A stretch of 53,842 bases of DNA from a virus, in IMG/VR virus record IMGVR_UViG_3300020125_000547, positions 1 to 53,842 of that record. One strand, given 5' to 3'. Each line of letters starts with the position of its first letter. Within the stretch, counting starts at the first letter, position 1. Made by a program: the position numbers and the translations under genes. The notes beneath the pieces are model-generated. The model was given only the letters and a program-made list of their open reading frames with translations, was not told the origin of the DNA and ran no database searches. Shown in pieces: positions 29,577 through 38,828 of this stretch.

Positions 29577-31328
29577 GTGCCGACTGCACATCCGCCAGCC
29601 GTCCGACGCGTGCACCGGACCGACCTGAGCACGCTCCAGCCCGTCGAGGAGCGCGACGACGGGACGATCGTTGCCGACGGGCGCCTGACCCGGTGCGGGG
29701 TGTTCACTTACTTCCAGCCCGACGGCTCCGTCCGACGCGAGCTCCGGCGGAGACAGGATGTCTGCAATCCTGCAAGTTTGCATACACTGATCGGCCGGCC
29801 GGTCACGAACAATCACCCGCCGGGGCTACTCGACGCGAAGACCGCGCGCGAGTGGATGGTCGGCGCACAGGCCGGCGACGTCACCGTCGACGAGGACCAC
29901 GTCCGAAGCAAGGTGTCGGTCCTCGACGCCTCGACGATTGGCGCCATGCGCGCCGGGAAGGTCGAGGTGTCGTGCGGGTACGAGTGCGACTGCCTCGAGA
30001 TCCCCGGCGAGGATCCGGTGTACGGCCGGTACGACGCGATCCAGACCAACATCAAATACAACCATATCGCGATCGTAGACAAGGGTCGCGCGGGGCCGAC
30101 CGCCGCCGTCCGCATGGACGGGTGGATGGTAGCGGAGCCGGCGGCCGCGCCCGGGCGGGGCGCGCGCGGCACGCGACTTGCTAGTCCGGCCTCCGCATGC
30201 AATCCTCGATCCATGGCCAAGCGCAAGTCGACCGCGGGAGCACGCGCCGAAGGGGCGCGCGGTGATGCCGCCGGGTCGCCCGACCCGAACGACGAAGCGA
30301 GCCGCAATGCCGGCGGCGACAACGACGCGCCGCCCGCGCCGAAGGCACCCGCCGCCGAGGGCGTCGAGCACGACGACGATGACACGGACGAGGGTGACGA
30401 AGTGGAGATGGACGCCTACGACGCCATGTACGGCGACGACGGCTGCCTGACCGACGCGACGCGCACGAAGATGGCGGCCGCGAACTTCGCTGTCCCGGGC
30501 AAGGAACGGCTTCCGATCCACACCGCGGACGCGGTGAAGGGTTCGATGAAGCGGTTCGGAGCTACGGAGTTCGATGACGCGGACGAGAAGCACGCGGCCT
30601 TCAACCGCATCAACGCGCGCGCCAAGGAATTTGGCGTCAGCACCACCAATTTTCAGCGCGCACACGGCGCCAAGCTCGACCGGGCCGGCGGCCCACGGAG
30701 CGATACCAGCATGACCGCAGACGAGATCAAGAAGCTCCAGGCGCGCGCCGACAAGGCCGAGGCCCGGAAGACGGCCCGTGACGAGGCCCGCACCCGCGCC
30801 GACGCTGCCGAGGCGAAGGTCAAGGAGCTCGAGGGCAAGGTCGCCGGGCTCGAGGGCCAGGTCAAGAGCCTGACCACGGACCTGGAGACGGCCAAGAAGG
30901 GGCACCTCGACTCGGCCGCGATCGACAAGATCGTCGCGGACCGCGCCGAGCTCGTCGCGACCGCGACGCGCGTCGGCGCCCAGGTCACCGCAGCCATGCC
31001 TCCGGTCGACATCAAGCGCGCGGTGATCAAGCACCTGGACAAGGACGACGTGCCGGCGGACAAGCACTCCGAGTACGTCGAGGCCCTATACCAGGGGGCG
31101 CTCAAGCGCCACAAGGCGCACGCGGACGCCACCCAGGCCGGTGCGAACGCGCTCGCCGCGGCGCGCGGCACCGGCGGTGCGACCACGCCGACCGTCGTGA
31201 CGCCGCCCGCGCCCGGCACCGGCGCGACCATGCCCAGCGAGGCCGAGGCCGCGGCCCGGATGCGGAACGATTCCGAGAACGCCTGGGCCAAGCCCGGCAA
31301 CGCCACCGCGCTGCGGGGAGGCTACTAG
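29577..31328 (+). CDS. capsid maturation protease (DUF2213-like) fused to scaffold
   Basis: 583 residues from GTG 29577. Residues about 45-185 match DUF2213 prohead-protease-like proteins: LHTLIGRPVTNNHPPGLLD, VRSKVSVLDASTIGAMRAGK, VSCGYECD, and NHIAIVDKGRAGP. Residues about 200-300 are acidic linker. Residues about 310-355 hold a second conserved module (LPIHTADAVKGSMKRFGATE). Residues about 385-450 are a strong coiled coil, the expected scaffold. The protein would template the shell and then cut head proteins. It has its own promoter after the accessory block. Confidence 0.85.
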   Translation: MPTAHPPAVRRVHRTDLSTLQPVEERDDGTIVADGRLTRCGVFTYFQPDGSVRRELRRRQDVCNPASLHTLIGRPVTNNHPPGLLDAKTAREWMVGAQAGDVTVDEDHVRSKVSVLDASTIGAMRAGKVEVSCGYECDCLEIPGEDPVYGRYDAIQTNIKYNHIAIVDKGRAGPTAAVRMDGWMVAEPAAAPGRGARGTRLASPASACNPRSMAKRKSTAGARAEGARGDAAGSPDPNDEASRNAGGDNDAPPAPKAPAAEGVEHDDDDTDEGDEVEMDAYDAMYGDDGCLTDATRTKMAAANFAVPGKERLPIHTADAVKGSMKRFGATEFDDADEKHAAFNRINARAKEFGVSTTNFQRAHGAKLDRAGGPRSDTSMTADEIKKLQARADKAEARKTARDEARTRADAAEAKVKELEGKVAGLEGQVKSLTTDLETAKKGHLDSAAIDKIVADRAELVATATRVGAQVTAAMPPVDIKRAVIKHLDKDDVPADKHSEYVEALYQGALKRHKAHADATQAGANALAAARGTGGATTPTVVTPPAPGTGATMPSEAEAAARMRNDSENAWAKPGNATALRGGY

Positions 31329-31332
31329 CACC

Positions 31333-31881
31333 ATGCCCGTTCAGACCAGCTACAACGCGGCGCCGGCTGCGGCGTTCGCCGGCATGCTCGCGGACGACAC
31401 CGAGAACGACGTCATGACCGTGATCAACGCCGACTCGGTGTCGATCCCGTTCGGCATCTGCGTCGCGTTCAAGACCTCCTCGCCCACGAGCGACAAGGAC
31501 GTGATCCTGCCTGGCGCGACGCCGAAGCTCGCGGGCATCGTGGTCCACAACCACGACTTCGCTCGGTCCGTGACCGTGCTCGACCTCGCGGGCAACAGCG
31601 TCACGATCGGCGAACTCGATTCGACCGGCGTCGTCGCCGGCGCGGTGATGGGGATCCTCTGGCGTGGGACGATCTGGGTCAAGGTGCAGCAGGCCGTCGT
31701 CGTTGGCGACCGACTGTTCGTCTGCACCTCGGCCGGGACAACCTTCACCGCCAAGGGCCAGATCGGCAACGCGGACGAGTCGAGCAACACCGTCGACGCG
31801 ACCGCGATCGGTCGGTTCATCTCCTCGGCGGCGATCGGTGGCTTTGCGAAGCTGCAGGTCGACTTCAGCCAGAAGCCGTAG
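31333..31881 (+). CDS. capsid cement/decoration protein (DUF2190-like)
   Basis: A 182-residue beta-rich protein between scaffold and capsid. ATSVTVLD-like and GELDSTGVVAGAVMGILWRG, VKVQQAVVVGDRLFVCTSAG and IGRFISSAAIGGFAKLQVDF follow the order seen in structural cement proteins. The FVCTSAGTT segment recurs in the gene at 22165. It stabilises the expanded shell. Confidence 0.75.
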   Translation: MPVQTSYNAAPAAAFAGMLADDTENDVMTVINADSVSIPFGICVAFKTSSPTSDKDVILPGATPKLAGIVVHNHDFARSVTVLDLAGNSVTIGELDSTGVVAGAVMGILWRGTIWVKVQQAVVVGDRLFVCTSAGTTFTAKGQIGNADESSNTVDATAIGRFISSAAIGGFAKLQVDFSQKP

Positions 31882-31899
31882 TCGGCAAGCGGAGGAACC

Positions 31900-32313
31900 A
31901 TGGCCCAGGCCAGACGCAACGATCCCACACGCTCGCAGTCGAAGTCGTTCTCGATCGATACGGTCGCGGCGATCTCGGCGACGACGACCGTGTGGGCCTG
32001 GAAGGTCGGAGCACAGCGCACGTTCAAGCTCGAGCGTGCAGTGATCAACGTCTCGGCGACCTACGCCGCGGACACGACGAACTTCTACACGATCCAGATC
32101 AAGGACGGCTCGACGGTCCTGGCCAGCTGGTCCACGCAGACCAGCGCGCAGGGCGCGCTCACGGCGAACACGCCCGCCGACCTGATCCTCAACACCACGG
32201 ACGCCAACCTCGCGGCCGCCGGCGGCGACACACTCACCGTCGTGTGCACCAAATCCGCCGCCGCCGCCAACTTCCCGACGTTCAACCTCCACCCCGAGGG
32301 GCAGTATTACTAG
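31900..32313 (+). CDS. head decoration-type structural protein
   Basis: A 137-residue beta-rich protein from ATG 31900 with GGAGG upstream. FKLERAVINVSATYAADTTN, FYTIQIKDGSTVLASWST and LTVVCTKSAAAANFPTFNLH suggest a jelly-roll. It is placed directly before the major capsid gene. The exact family is not recognised. Confidence 0.65.
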   Translation: MAQARRNDPTRSQSKSFSIDTVAAISATTTVWAWKVGAQRTFKLERAVINVSATYAADTTNFYTIQIKDGSTVLASWSTQTSAQGALTANTPADLILNTTDANLAAAGGDTLTVVCTKSAAAANFPTFNLHPEGQYY

Positions 32314-32326
32314 GAGCCGCACCACC

Positions 32327-33598
32327 ATGACCGCCATTCCCCAGGTTTCCCCGGCGCGGCTCGACGCGATCAACGCCATGATCGCGGCGCAGCTCGCCGC
32401 AATGCAGGCTGCCGAGGCGCAGCCGGCGTTCCAGGCCACGTTCCCGACCGCGCGGCGCGCCGCCATGCGCGCGGACGCGCAGGCGTTCGATCCGCGCGCG
32501 CCGCGCCTCGACAGCATGAACGCGGACTCGCTGGCCTATCTCGACGAGATCGATCCGACCCTCTCGTTCTTCATCCAGGTCGGCAACGTCGAGGGCGTGA
32601 AGCGGCGCAAGGACGCGAGCGAGTCGCTGTTCTTCGTGGGGCAGCTCGCGCACATCCGCGCTGGTCTGCTCGAGGTCCTGTACCCGAACCTCCGCGCCAA
32701 GGAGTTCGTCTCGCTCGAGCCGGGGATCGATCCGGGTGCGGAATACTTCGAGTACCACATGACGGACACCGTCGGCCGCGCGCAGCTCATCAAGAGCTAC
32801 AGCGACGACGTGCCGCGCGCCGATGTCAAGGGCGGCGCGGACATCCAGGTGATCCGCGGCGCGGCCCTGATGTACGGGTACACCATGCAGGAGTTGCGGG
32901 CCGCCATGAAGGCCGGCCTGCCGCTCGACGTCCGCAAGGCGATGGCCGCGCGACGCGGCATGGCGATCCTCACCGACGAGGTGCTGTTCTTCGGCCATGC
33001 GGACATCAACGCCAACATGCAGTCGGCGACCGGCAAGGACGCCGGCGCGCTGAACGCCGGACTCCAGGGCTTCGCGAACTTCACCGGCAAGTACGCCGTG
33101 CTCTCGTTCACCACGCCGACGGGCCAGGCCGGCTCGCAGCTCTGGCGCAAGAAGTCGCCGGACGAGATGGTGTTCGACCTGCACAGCTTCGCGAACAACA
33201 TCATGAGCCAGAGCCTCGGGATCCACGTGCCCGACTCGATCCTCATGGGCACGAAGGCGTTCAACAAAATCGCCACGACCCGCATGGGCGACGGCTCGAA
33301 CCAGACGGTGCTGAGCTTCTTCCTCGCGACGAATCCGTACATCAAGAACGTGGACTGGTCGTACCGACTCGACCCGGCGAGCGACGGCAACTGGTCGGGC
33401 TCGACGGGGCGGATCATCGGCTACGAGAAGAACCCCGAGCGGCTCGTCGGCCTGCTGCCGGTCGAGTTCGAGCAGCTCCCCCCGCAGAACGAGCACTTCG
33501 AGACCCGCACGCTGTGCCACGGGCGGATGGGCGGCTGCGTGCCGCTGTACCCGAAGTCGATCTCGTACCTGGACGGCTGCACCGACTCGAGCGACTAG
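32327..33598 (+). CDS. major capsid protein (DUF2184 type)
   Basis: A 423-residue protein from ATG 32327 with AGGAG upstream. Residues about 105-200 carry AKEFVSLEPGIDPGAEYFEY, MTDTVGRAQLIKSYSDDVPR, VIRGAALMYGYTMQELRAAM and LDVRKAMAARRGMAILTDEV, the conserved stretch of DUF2184 capsid proteins. These have the HK97 fold and occur in Mu-unlike myoviruses and siphoviruses. The first 45 residues are an Ala-rich helix, possibly removed on maturation. A strong terminator follows, as expected for the most expressed gene. The GroES-like gene may assist its folding. Confidence 0.92.
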   Translation: MTAIPQVSPARLDAINAMIAAQLAAMQAAEAQPAFQATFPTARRAAMRADAQAFDPRAPRLDSMNADSLAYLDEIDPTLSFFIQVGNVEGVKRRKDASESLFFVGQLAHIRAGLLEVLYPNLRAKEFVSLEPGIDPGAEYFEYHMTDTVGRAQLIKSYSDDVPRADVKGGADIQVIRGAALMYGYTMQELRAAMKAGLPLDVRKAMAARRGMAILTDEVLFFGHADINANMQSATGKDAGALNAGLQGFANFTGKYAVLSFTTPTGQAGSQLWRKKSPDEMVFDLHSFANNIMSQSLGIHVPDSILMGTKAFNKIATTRMGDGSNQTVLSFFLATNPYIKNVDWSYRLDPASDGNWSGSTGRIIGYEKNPERLVGLLPVEFEQLPPQNEHFETRTLCHGRMGGCVPLYPKSISYLDGCTDSSD

Positions 33599-33631
33599 TA
33601 GAACCGCGGCCGGCGCGTCCTTTCGCGGGCG

Positions 33632-33669
33632 GCGGCCCCGGCGCATCCCCGCCGGGGCCGCTTTCGTTT
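33632..33669 (+). terminator. intrinsic terminator after the major capsid gene
   Basis: GCGGCCCCGGCG (33632-33643) pairs perfectly with CGCCGGGGCCGC (33650-33661), a 12-bp stem with 6-base loop, followed by TTTCGTTTG. Partial read-through to the neck genes is likely. Confidence 0.85.
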
Positions 33670-33679
33670 GGAGGCACGC

Positions 33680-34240
33680 ATGATCTCCCCCGTTCTTCTC
33701 CCCAAGACCGCCGCGTCCGTCGCCTACACAGGCACGCCGGGCGCGCTCACCCTCGACGGCACGCAGCGGCCGGGGCAGGCCACCTACGAGCTCGTGACGA
33801 CCTCGCTCGCGTGGTTCGCCCAGGGCATCGCGGCGTCGACGTTCACCGCGACCGCAGCGACCGATGTTTGCACCCTGACCGCGCCGACGACCCACAACCA
33901 GGTCACCGGCGACGGTCCGGTGCAACTCACCACGACGACGACGCTGCCGGCGGGACTCAGCCTCGCGACGAACTACTGGCTGATCGTCGTCGACGCGAGC
34001 AACGTGAAGCTCGCGACGTCGCGCGCGAACGCGCTCGCCGGGACCGCCGTCGACATCACCAGCGCCGGCACCGGGACGCACACGATGACCACGTTCGCGA
34101 CGAAGAACGGCGCGAGCTCGGTCCAGGTGCCGGCCGGCCTGCCGCGGACGATCGACGGCGCCAACGGCCCGGCGATCTCCGTCGTGCAGGACACGGCGGC
34201 CGGCGAAGCGACGCTGACCGCGGTGCTGGTGGTGCGATGA
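33680..34240 (+). CDS. structural protein carrying the recurrent 'TGDGPV' domain
   Basis: A 186-residue protein from ATG 33680 with GGAGG upstream. Residues 1-50 are a short beta domain. Residues about 60-140 are the recurrent module: TTHNQVTGDGPVQLTTTTTL, NYWLIVVDASNVKLATSRAN, AGTAVDIT, GTGTHT. The last 45 residues return to a beta domain (VPAGLPRTIDGANGPAI). It lies between capsid and adaptor genes, so probably on the head or neck. Confidence 0.7.
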   Translation: MISPVLLPKTAASVAYTGTPGALTLDGTQRPGQATYELVTTSLAWFAQGIAASTFTATAATDVCTLTAPTTHNQVTGDGPVQLTTTTTLPAGLSLATNYWLIVVDASNVKLATSRANALAGTAVDITSAGTGTHTMTTFATKNGASSVQVPAGLPRTIDGANGPAISVVQDTAAGEATLTAVLVVR

Positions 34241-34296
34241 TCCGGGGCCTCGTCCTCGCGTTGGTCGTGTGCTGGCGCGTCGCCCGGAGGCGCTAG
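34237..34296 (+). CDS. 19-residue hydrophobic peptide
   Basis: ATG 34237 overlaps the preceding stop (ATGA), and the TAG at 34294 overlaps the GTG of the next gene. The product is MIRGLVLALVVCWRVARRR, a hydrophobic core with a basic end. It may be a genuine micro-protein or merely a translational bridge that couples the two neighbours. Confidence 0.4.
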   Translation: MIRGLVLALVVCWRVARRR

Positions 34297-34688
34297 TGTC
34301 CGCAATTCTCTGGAGCGACATCACCGGCACGCCGCCGGCGGTTGGTATCGCGTCCGAGCTCGTCGCGCTCAGCGACGTCCCGGCGCAGACGCTGATCCTG
34401 CTGCTCGTCAACACGACCGGGATCAACGCGGCCAACTTCGGCGGCGAGGACGCCACGAAGACCAAGCTCGCGCGGATCCTCCTCGCCGCGCATATGGCGA
34501 CGATGTTCCTACGGCGCGGCATCGCTGGCGCCGTCGCTTCGCAGTCCGAGGGCGGCGTCAGCGAGAGCTACGCGAACATCGTCGCCAACCCGAAGACCTG
34601 GGATCAGACCTCCTACGGCTCGGTCCTGCGCACGATCACCGCCGGCACGCCCGCGCGTGCGGGGCTGCTGATCGGGACGGTCGGGTAG
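34296..34688 (+). CDS. head-tail adaptor (DUF4054-like)
   Basis: A 130-residue protein from GTG 34296. LILLLVNTTGINAANFGGED, LARILLAAHMATMFLRRGIA, then SQSEGGVSESYA and TSYGSVLR follow the pattern of DUF4054 connector proteins ('AHLATL...G..vtSE..G.vS.sYA...'). It would sit below the portal. Confidence 0.75.
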   Translation: MSAILWSDITGTPPAVGIASELVALSDVPAQTLILLLVNTTGINAANFGGEDATKTKLARILLAAHMATMFLRRGIAGAVASQSEGGVSESYANIVANPKTWDQTSYGSVLRTITAGTPARAGLLIGTVG

Positions 34689-34694
34689 CAGCCC

Positions 34695-35177
34695 GTGGGC
34701 CTGATCAAGAACGACAAGGTGTTCCGCGAGCTCCGCAAGAAGCTCGGGAAGCTCGCCGACGCCAAGGTCCGGGTTGGCGTGCTCGAGGGCGGCGACGACG
34801 AGGTCGAGAGCGAGTACGGCGACCTGACGATCGTCGAGCTCGCGACGATCCACGAGTACGGCGCGCCGGAGGCGAACATCCCCGAGCGCTCGTTCCTGCG
34901 CAAGACCTTCACCGACGACCGCGGTCGCGCCGAGACCGCCGAGTTTCAAGCCGAGCCGGCGAAGCAGGTGATCGAGGGCAAGCTCGGCGCGAAGACCGCG
35001 CTCAAGCGGATCGGCGCGTGGGGCGCGGCGAAGGTGCGCGAGCGGATCCGCGAGGGGATCGACCCTCCGCTTCGTCCGGCGACGATTCAGCGGAAGGGGA
35101 GTTCGACGCCGCTGGTGGATACCGGGCATCTGCAGGCGAGTGTGAGCTGGGAGATCGACGAGGGCGGCGGTGAGTAG
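34695..35177 (+). CDS. tail completion / virion morphogenesis protein (HK97 gp10 / Mu G-like)
   Basis: A 160-residue protein. VRVGVLEGGDDEV, VELATIHEYGAPEANIPERS and FLRKTF near the middle, then RPATIQRKGSSTPLVDTGHL and a QASVSW end are the hallmarks of this neck family. It links the head to the tail tube. The homing endonuclease gene starts within its last codons. Confidence 0.88.
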   Translation: MGLIKNDKVFRELRKKLGKLADAKVRVGVLEGGDDEVESEYGDLTIVELATIHEYGAPEANIPERSFLRKTFTDDRGRAETAEFQAEPAKQVIEGKLGAKTALKRIGAWGAAKVRERIREGIDPPLRPATIQRKGSSTPLVDTGHLQASVSWEIDEGGGE

Positions 35178-35820
35178 AACGCTCTACGTGCTCGTGGATC
35201 CGCGCGATCATCGCGTGCGCTACGTGGGTGTGACCGTGAATCCGGGCGTGCGGCGCATGCAGCATCGCGAACGTCCGCCGTCTCGCGAGAAAACTCCGCT
35301 GGCGAAATGGAAACGAAAACTGCAACGGAAACACGGTAGCCGACCGCTATTTGTGCCGGTCCTGTGTTGCCAGACCGACGAAGCTTTATACGAGGCTGAG
35401 ATTGCGTGGATTCGTTATTACCGTGCGCGCTGCCTTGATCTCCTCAACGTGGCCGACGGCGGCGTGAGAGACATGACGAAGTGGCGCGAATCCAAATCCG
35501 GACACATGCCATGGAACAAAGGTAAGACGTTTTCCGATGAAGCGCGCGAGCGCATGAGCAGTGCGGCGCGGAGACGCCGCGCGTCCGCCGAGACGCGCGC
35601 GAAAATGTCGGCGGCGCGCATGGGTCACGCGGTATCCGACGAGACACGCTCGCGTATCGGTGCGAAGACGCGCGCGAACGCCACCAGCAAACGACCCGAA
35701 GTGCGGGCCAGGATCGCCGAGACGCTGCGTGGTCGGACGCTGCCTGACGACGTCAAAGCCAAGTTGCGCGCATCACAGCAGCTACGACGCAGCCGCGAGC
35801 GCTGGAGTCAGGTGCCGTGA
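35170..35820 (+). CDS. GIY-YIG homing endonuclease with NUMOD3 repeats
   Basis: A 216-residue free-standing endonuclease from GTG 35170. Residues 4-20 have LYVLVDPRDHRVRYVGVTVN, the GIY-YIG half with YVLV and YVG. A conserved AEIAWIRYYRARCLDLLNVA (about 77-95) holds the catalytic Glu. Residues 115-205 contain NUMOD3-like DNA-binding repeats (HMPWNKGKTFSDEARERMSS, SAETRAKMSAARMG, SDETRSRIGAKTR). Composition is richer in A/T than its neighbours, consistent with invasion. It overlaps genes on both sides, so it disrupts none. Confidence 0.9.
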   Translation: MSRTLYVLVDPRDHRVRYVGVTVNPGVRRMQHRERPPSREKTPLAKWKRKLQRKHGSRPLFVPVLCCQTDEALYEAEIAWIRYYRARCLDLLNVADGGVRDMTKWRESKSGHMPWNKGKTFSDEARERMSSAARRRRASAETRAKMSAARMGHAVSDETRSRIGAKTRANATSKRPEVRARIAETLRGRTLPDDVKAKLRASQQLRRSRERWSQVP

Positions 35821-36242
35821 GCCTCCTCAACGTGATCCGACGCTACGCCACCGGCCCGATCCCGATCATTCGCACGCCGGTTGGCACCGTGGTCGACGGG
35901 CAGTACACACCCAGCGACCCCGGCGGCTCATTCTCGTCGCCGACGTTCTCGTCGACGTTCGACACCGACGCGACCCTCACCACGGACCCGATCTACACGA
36001 GCGTGCAGCCGATCAGCGGTGACGAGCTCAAGGACCTCCCCGAGGGCCAGCGCACCGAGGACTCCTGGTACGTGTGGACGACGACGGTGTTGCTCGCGCG
36101 CTCCGCCGCCAACGATCCGGACGTGCTGGTCGGCGGCGTCGGCCTGCCCGAGGGCTCGTGGCGCGTGGAGAAGGTCGAGGGTCCGTTCCGGCTGCTCTCC
36201 GGTCACTACCGGGTGACGGTAAGCAAGGTGGACATCCAGTGA
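35817..36242 (+). CDS. neck/connector structural protein
   Basis: A 141-residue protein from GTG 35817. IRRYATGPIPIIRTPVGTVV, IYTSVQPISGDELKDLPEGQ and HYRVTVSK follow the pattern of small neck proteins with 'SVQPxSGxxLxxLPEGxR'. It lies between tail-completion and tail-terminator genes. Confidence 0.72.
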   Translation: MSLLNVIRRYATGPIPIIRTPVGTVVDGQYTPSDPGGSFSSPTFSSTFDTDATLTTDPIYTSVQPISGDELKDLPEGQRTEDSWYVWTTTVLLARSAANDPDVLVGGVGLPEGSWRVEKVEGPFRLLSGHYRVTVSKVDIQ

Positions 36243-37144
36243 GCGCCATCGCCTGGACCGCGATCCAGAAGGCCCTGCACACCTGGGTCGTCGCCGGCTC
36301 CGGGCTCCCCTTCGATCATGTGCTGTGGGGCTACCGCGGCGCCGGCCGGCCGACCGCGCCACACATCATCCTCACGATCACGAACGTGCGCAACCCCGCG
36401 CACGACTTCGCGAAGGACGAGGACAACCCCCTCACGTTCGGGTCGCTGACGGTCTCGAGCGTCGACTTCGCCGGGAACACGCTCGCGATCGCCGGGCACC
36501 CGCTGGTCACCGGCGACGGGCCCGTGCGTGTCACCTCGACCGGCGGGCTGCCGGCGCCGCTCCAGGCCGGCACCGACTACTGGGTCGTCGTAGTCGATGC
36601 CGGGCACGTCCAGCTCGCCAGCACCTACGAGCACACCGGCGGCAACAACGTCGCGCGCGGACTCGGTTCGACCCCCAACCCCGTCACGGTGATCGCCCTG
36701 ACGACCGCAGGCTTCGGCACGATCACCCTGAGCGCGACCGCCGACACCGTCCGCGCCGGGCAGGAGATCATCGCGCGGGCACAGGGCGTCCGCGAGGTCG
36801 TCATGCACGCCGACTGCTACGCGCCGGAGGGCAGCGGGATCCAAGCGGTGCAGATCCTGACCGACGTGCAAGCCGCCCTCCAGCTCTATGCGACCGCGCT
36901 CGACGCCGCCGGCGTCGGGGTGACGGACTTCGGCGAGGCGTTCTCGCAGGGCGGGGTGAAATTCGTATCCGGCCGCCGCGGGACGATCCTCGAGCCCCGG
37001 GCGATGTTCGATACCACCTTCTACGTAGCCTCCGAGATTACCGGATTCGAGACGATCGTTTCGAGCGTGTCCGCGGACCTGGAGCTACAATCACCGGGTG
37101 GGGACGCCCTCCCTGCAATTCCCGTGCAAGTCACCAGGAGCTAG
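36239..37144 (+). CDS. neck/tail terminator protein with inserted 'TGDGPV' domain
   Basis: A 301-residue protein from GTG 36239. The first 60 residues (IQKALHTWVVAGSGLPFDHV, LWGYRGAGRPTAPHIILTIT) and the last 110 (EIIARAQGVREVVMHADCYA, FGEAFSQGGVKFVSGRRGTI) are the terminator fold of myoviruses. Residues about 65-160 are an extra copy of the recurrent module (HPLVTGDGPVRVTSTGGLPA, YWVVVVDAGHVQLAST). The insertion sits in a loop, so it is likely displayed on the neck. Confidence 0.78.
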   Translation: MSAIAWTAIQKALHTWVVAGSGLPFDHVLWGYRGAGRPTAPHIILTITNVRNPAHDFAKDEDNPLTFGSLTVSSVDFAGNTLAIAGHPLVTGDGPVRVTSTGGLPAPLQAGTDYWVVVVDAGHVQLASTYEHTGGNNVARGLGSTPNPVTVIALTTAGFGTITLSATADTVRAGQEIIARAQGVREVVMHADCYAPEGSGIQAVQILTDVQAALQLYATALDAAGVGVTDFGEAFSQGGVKFVSGRRGTILEPRAMFDTTFYVASEITGFETIVSSVSADLELQSPGGDALPAIPVQVTRS

Positions 37145-37156
37145 CCGCGCAATCAC

Positions 37157-38800
37157 ATGGCCGACAGTGACTTCGTCACGTTCACGATCGCGATCACGAA
37201 CGCCGGTCTCTCGCAGCCCAGCTTCGCGACCCCCCTGATCCCCTCGTATAGCGCGACCTTCCTGGGTGTGCGCTCGTACGGTCAAGCCTCGGACGTCGCC
37301 GTGGACTTCGCCGTGGGCACCGTCGAGTACACCGCCGCCGCCGCGATCTTCGCGCAGCCGGTGCACCCTGACACTGTCAAGATCGCCGCGGCGACGCTGC
37401 CGCCGACAATGCAGTACCAGCTCGGCGCGGCCGCGGCCGTCAACGCCACGAAGTACCAGGTGCAGGTCGACGGGCCCGGGATCACGTCGACGCTCATCTC
37501 GATCACGAGCGACAGTTCGGCGACCGTGCCCGAGATCAACAACGCGCTCCTCGTTGCGCTGAACGCGGTCGTCGGCGCGAACTACACGGCCGCGTTCTCG
37601 CTGCTGGCGTTCACCAACTTCACGTTCACCGCCGACAGCACGACCGACCACCTGACCGCGACCGCGCACGGGCTCAACACCGGCGACGGCCCCGTGCAGG
37701 TCAGCAACTCCGGCGGCGGGCTGCCCGGCGGCCTGGCGACTTCGACGAACTACTGGGTGATCAAGATCGACGCGAACACGTTCGAGCTCGCAACGTCGCT
37801 GGCGAACGCGCTCGCCGGGACCCAGATCGACATCACGACGAACGGTACCGGGACGCAGACGGTGCTCCACCAGACCACCACCGCGTCGCCGAGCCTGGCG
37901 CTGACGATCACCGGCAACTTGGCCGGTAACTGGTTCTCACTCGAGATCAAGAACTTCACCCTGCTGTCGAACAAGATCACCCACGCCGACCCGGGGATCG
38001 CGACGACGCTCGCGGCGATCAGGGCCATCGACGACGACTGGTACTGGCTCGTGATGCCTTGGCCGTCGCACGCGCAGGTCCTGGCCACCGCGGCCTGGGT
38101 CGAGGCCAACGGCAAGGTCTATCTGCCCTTCACCATCTCGACCGACTCGATCAACCAGGCAGTCGGGTTCGGCGATACGCTCGATACGCTCAAGGGCTTC
38201 GCTTACACCCGCACGGACGCCAAGTGGCACCCGTCGCCGGTGCAGATGTTCGACGCCGCGAGCATCGGCGCGATCGCGCCGAAGAACCCCGGTACCTACA
38301 CCGAGGCATTCAAGACCCTCACAGGTGTCCAGCCGGTGAAGCTCTCCCCGACGCAGCGGCAGAACCTCAAGGACCGCCGCGCCGGCAGCTACACGACCGA
38401 GCGCGGCCGGAACGTGACCTGGGACGGGAAGGTCGGCTCAACTACGTACGGCTATCTCGACATCCGGGTCACGGTCGACTGGTTCTCGAGCCAGGTGATC
38501 GGCGCGGTGCTCGGCGTGCTGTTCTCGCTCGACAAGGTCGCCTATACCGACGAGGACATCTCGGCGATCGCAGGCGCGATCCGCGGCGTGATCGCGAACG
38601 CAGTGAGCGACGCGCACAAGGCGCTCGACCCGGGCGACCCGACCAGCACCGACAACCCGCCGCCGGCGGTGACGTTCCCGCGCGTCGCGGACATCTCGGC
38701 GGCGACGCGCGCGCTGCGCCAGCTCCCCAACGGGCTCATCACGGGCCGGTTCCAGGGCGCCGTGCAGAGCGTGGCATTCCAGGCCGTGCTGACGTTCTAG
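37157..38800 (+). CDS. contractile tail sheath protein (DUF3383) with inserted 'TGDGPV' domain
   Basis: A 547-residue protein. The N-terminal part (DFVTFTIAITNAGLSQPSFA, FLGVRSYGQ) and the large C-terminal domain (YWLVMPWPSHAQVLATAAWV, GVQPVKLSPTQRQNLKDRRA, YGYLDIRVTVDWFSSQVIGA) match DUF3383 sheath-like proteins. Residues about 155-235 are the recurrent module (LTATAHGLNTGDGPVQVSNS, NYWVIKIDANTFELATSLAN). The insert would project from every sheath ring. The presence of a sheath defines a myovirus-type tail. Confidence 0.88.
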   Translation: MADSDFVTFTIAITNAGLSQPSFATPLIPSYSATFLGVRSYGQASDVAVDFAVGTVEYTAAAAIFAQPVHPDTVKIAAATLPPTMQYQLGAAAAVNATKYQVQVDGPGITSTLISITSDSSATVPEINNALLVALNAVVGANYTAAFSLLAFTNFTFTADSTTDHLTATAHGLNTGDGPVQVSNSGGGLPGGLATSTNYWVIKIDANTFELATSLANALAGTQIDITTNGTGTQTVLHQTTTASPSLALTITGNLAGNWFSLEIKNFTLLSNKITHADPGIATTLAAIRAIDDDWYWLVMPWPSHAQVLATAAWVEANGKVYLPFTISTDSINQAVGFGDTLDTLKGFAYTRTDAKWHPSPVQMFDAASIGAIAPKNPGTYTEAFKTLTGVQPVKLSPTQRQNLKDRRAGSYTTERGRNVTWDGKVGSTTYGYLDIRVTVDWFSSQVIGAVLGVLFSLDKVAYTDEDISAIAGAIRGVIANAVSDAHKALDPGDPTSTDNPPPAVTFPRVADISAATRALRQLPNGLITGRFQGAVQSVAFQAVLTF

Positions 38801-38828
38801 CGGCTGGGCCGCCCGATCGGAACACCCC

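Noticed and set aside
32282-34522. Long minus-strand open frame across the capsid genes
   Set aside because: It is antisense to well-identified structural genes and has the Arg/Ala-rich composition produced by reading GC-rich codons backwards. The same applies to long antisense frames at 23441-25084, 11131-12501 and 25934-27442.
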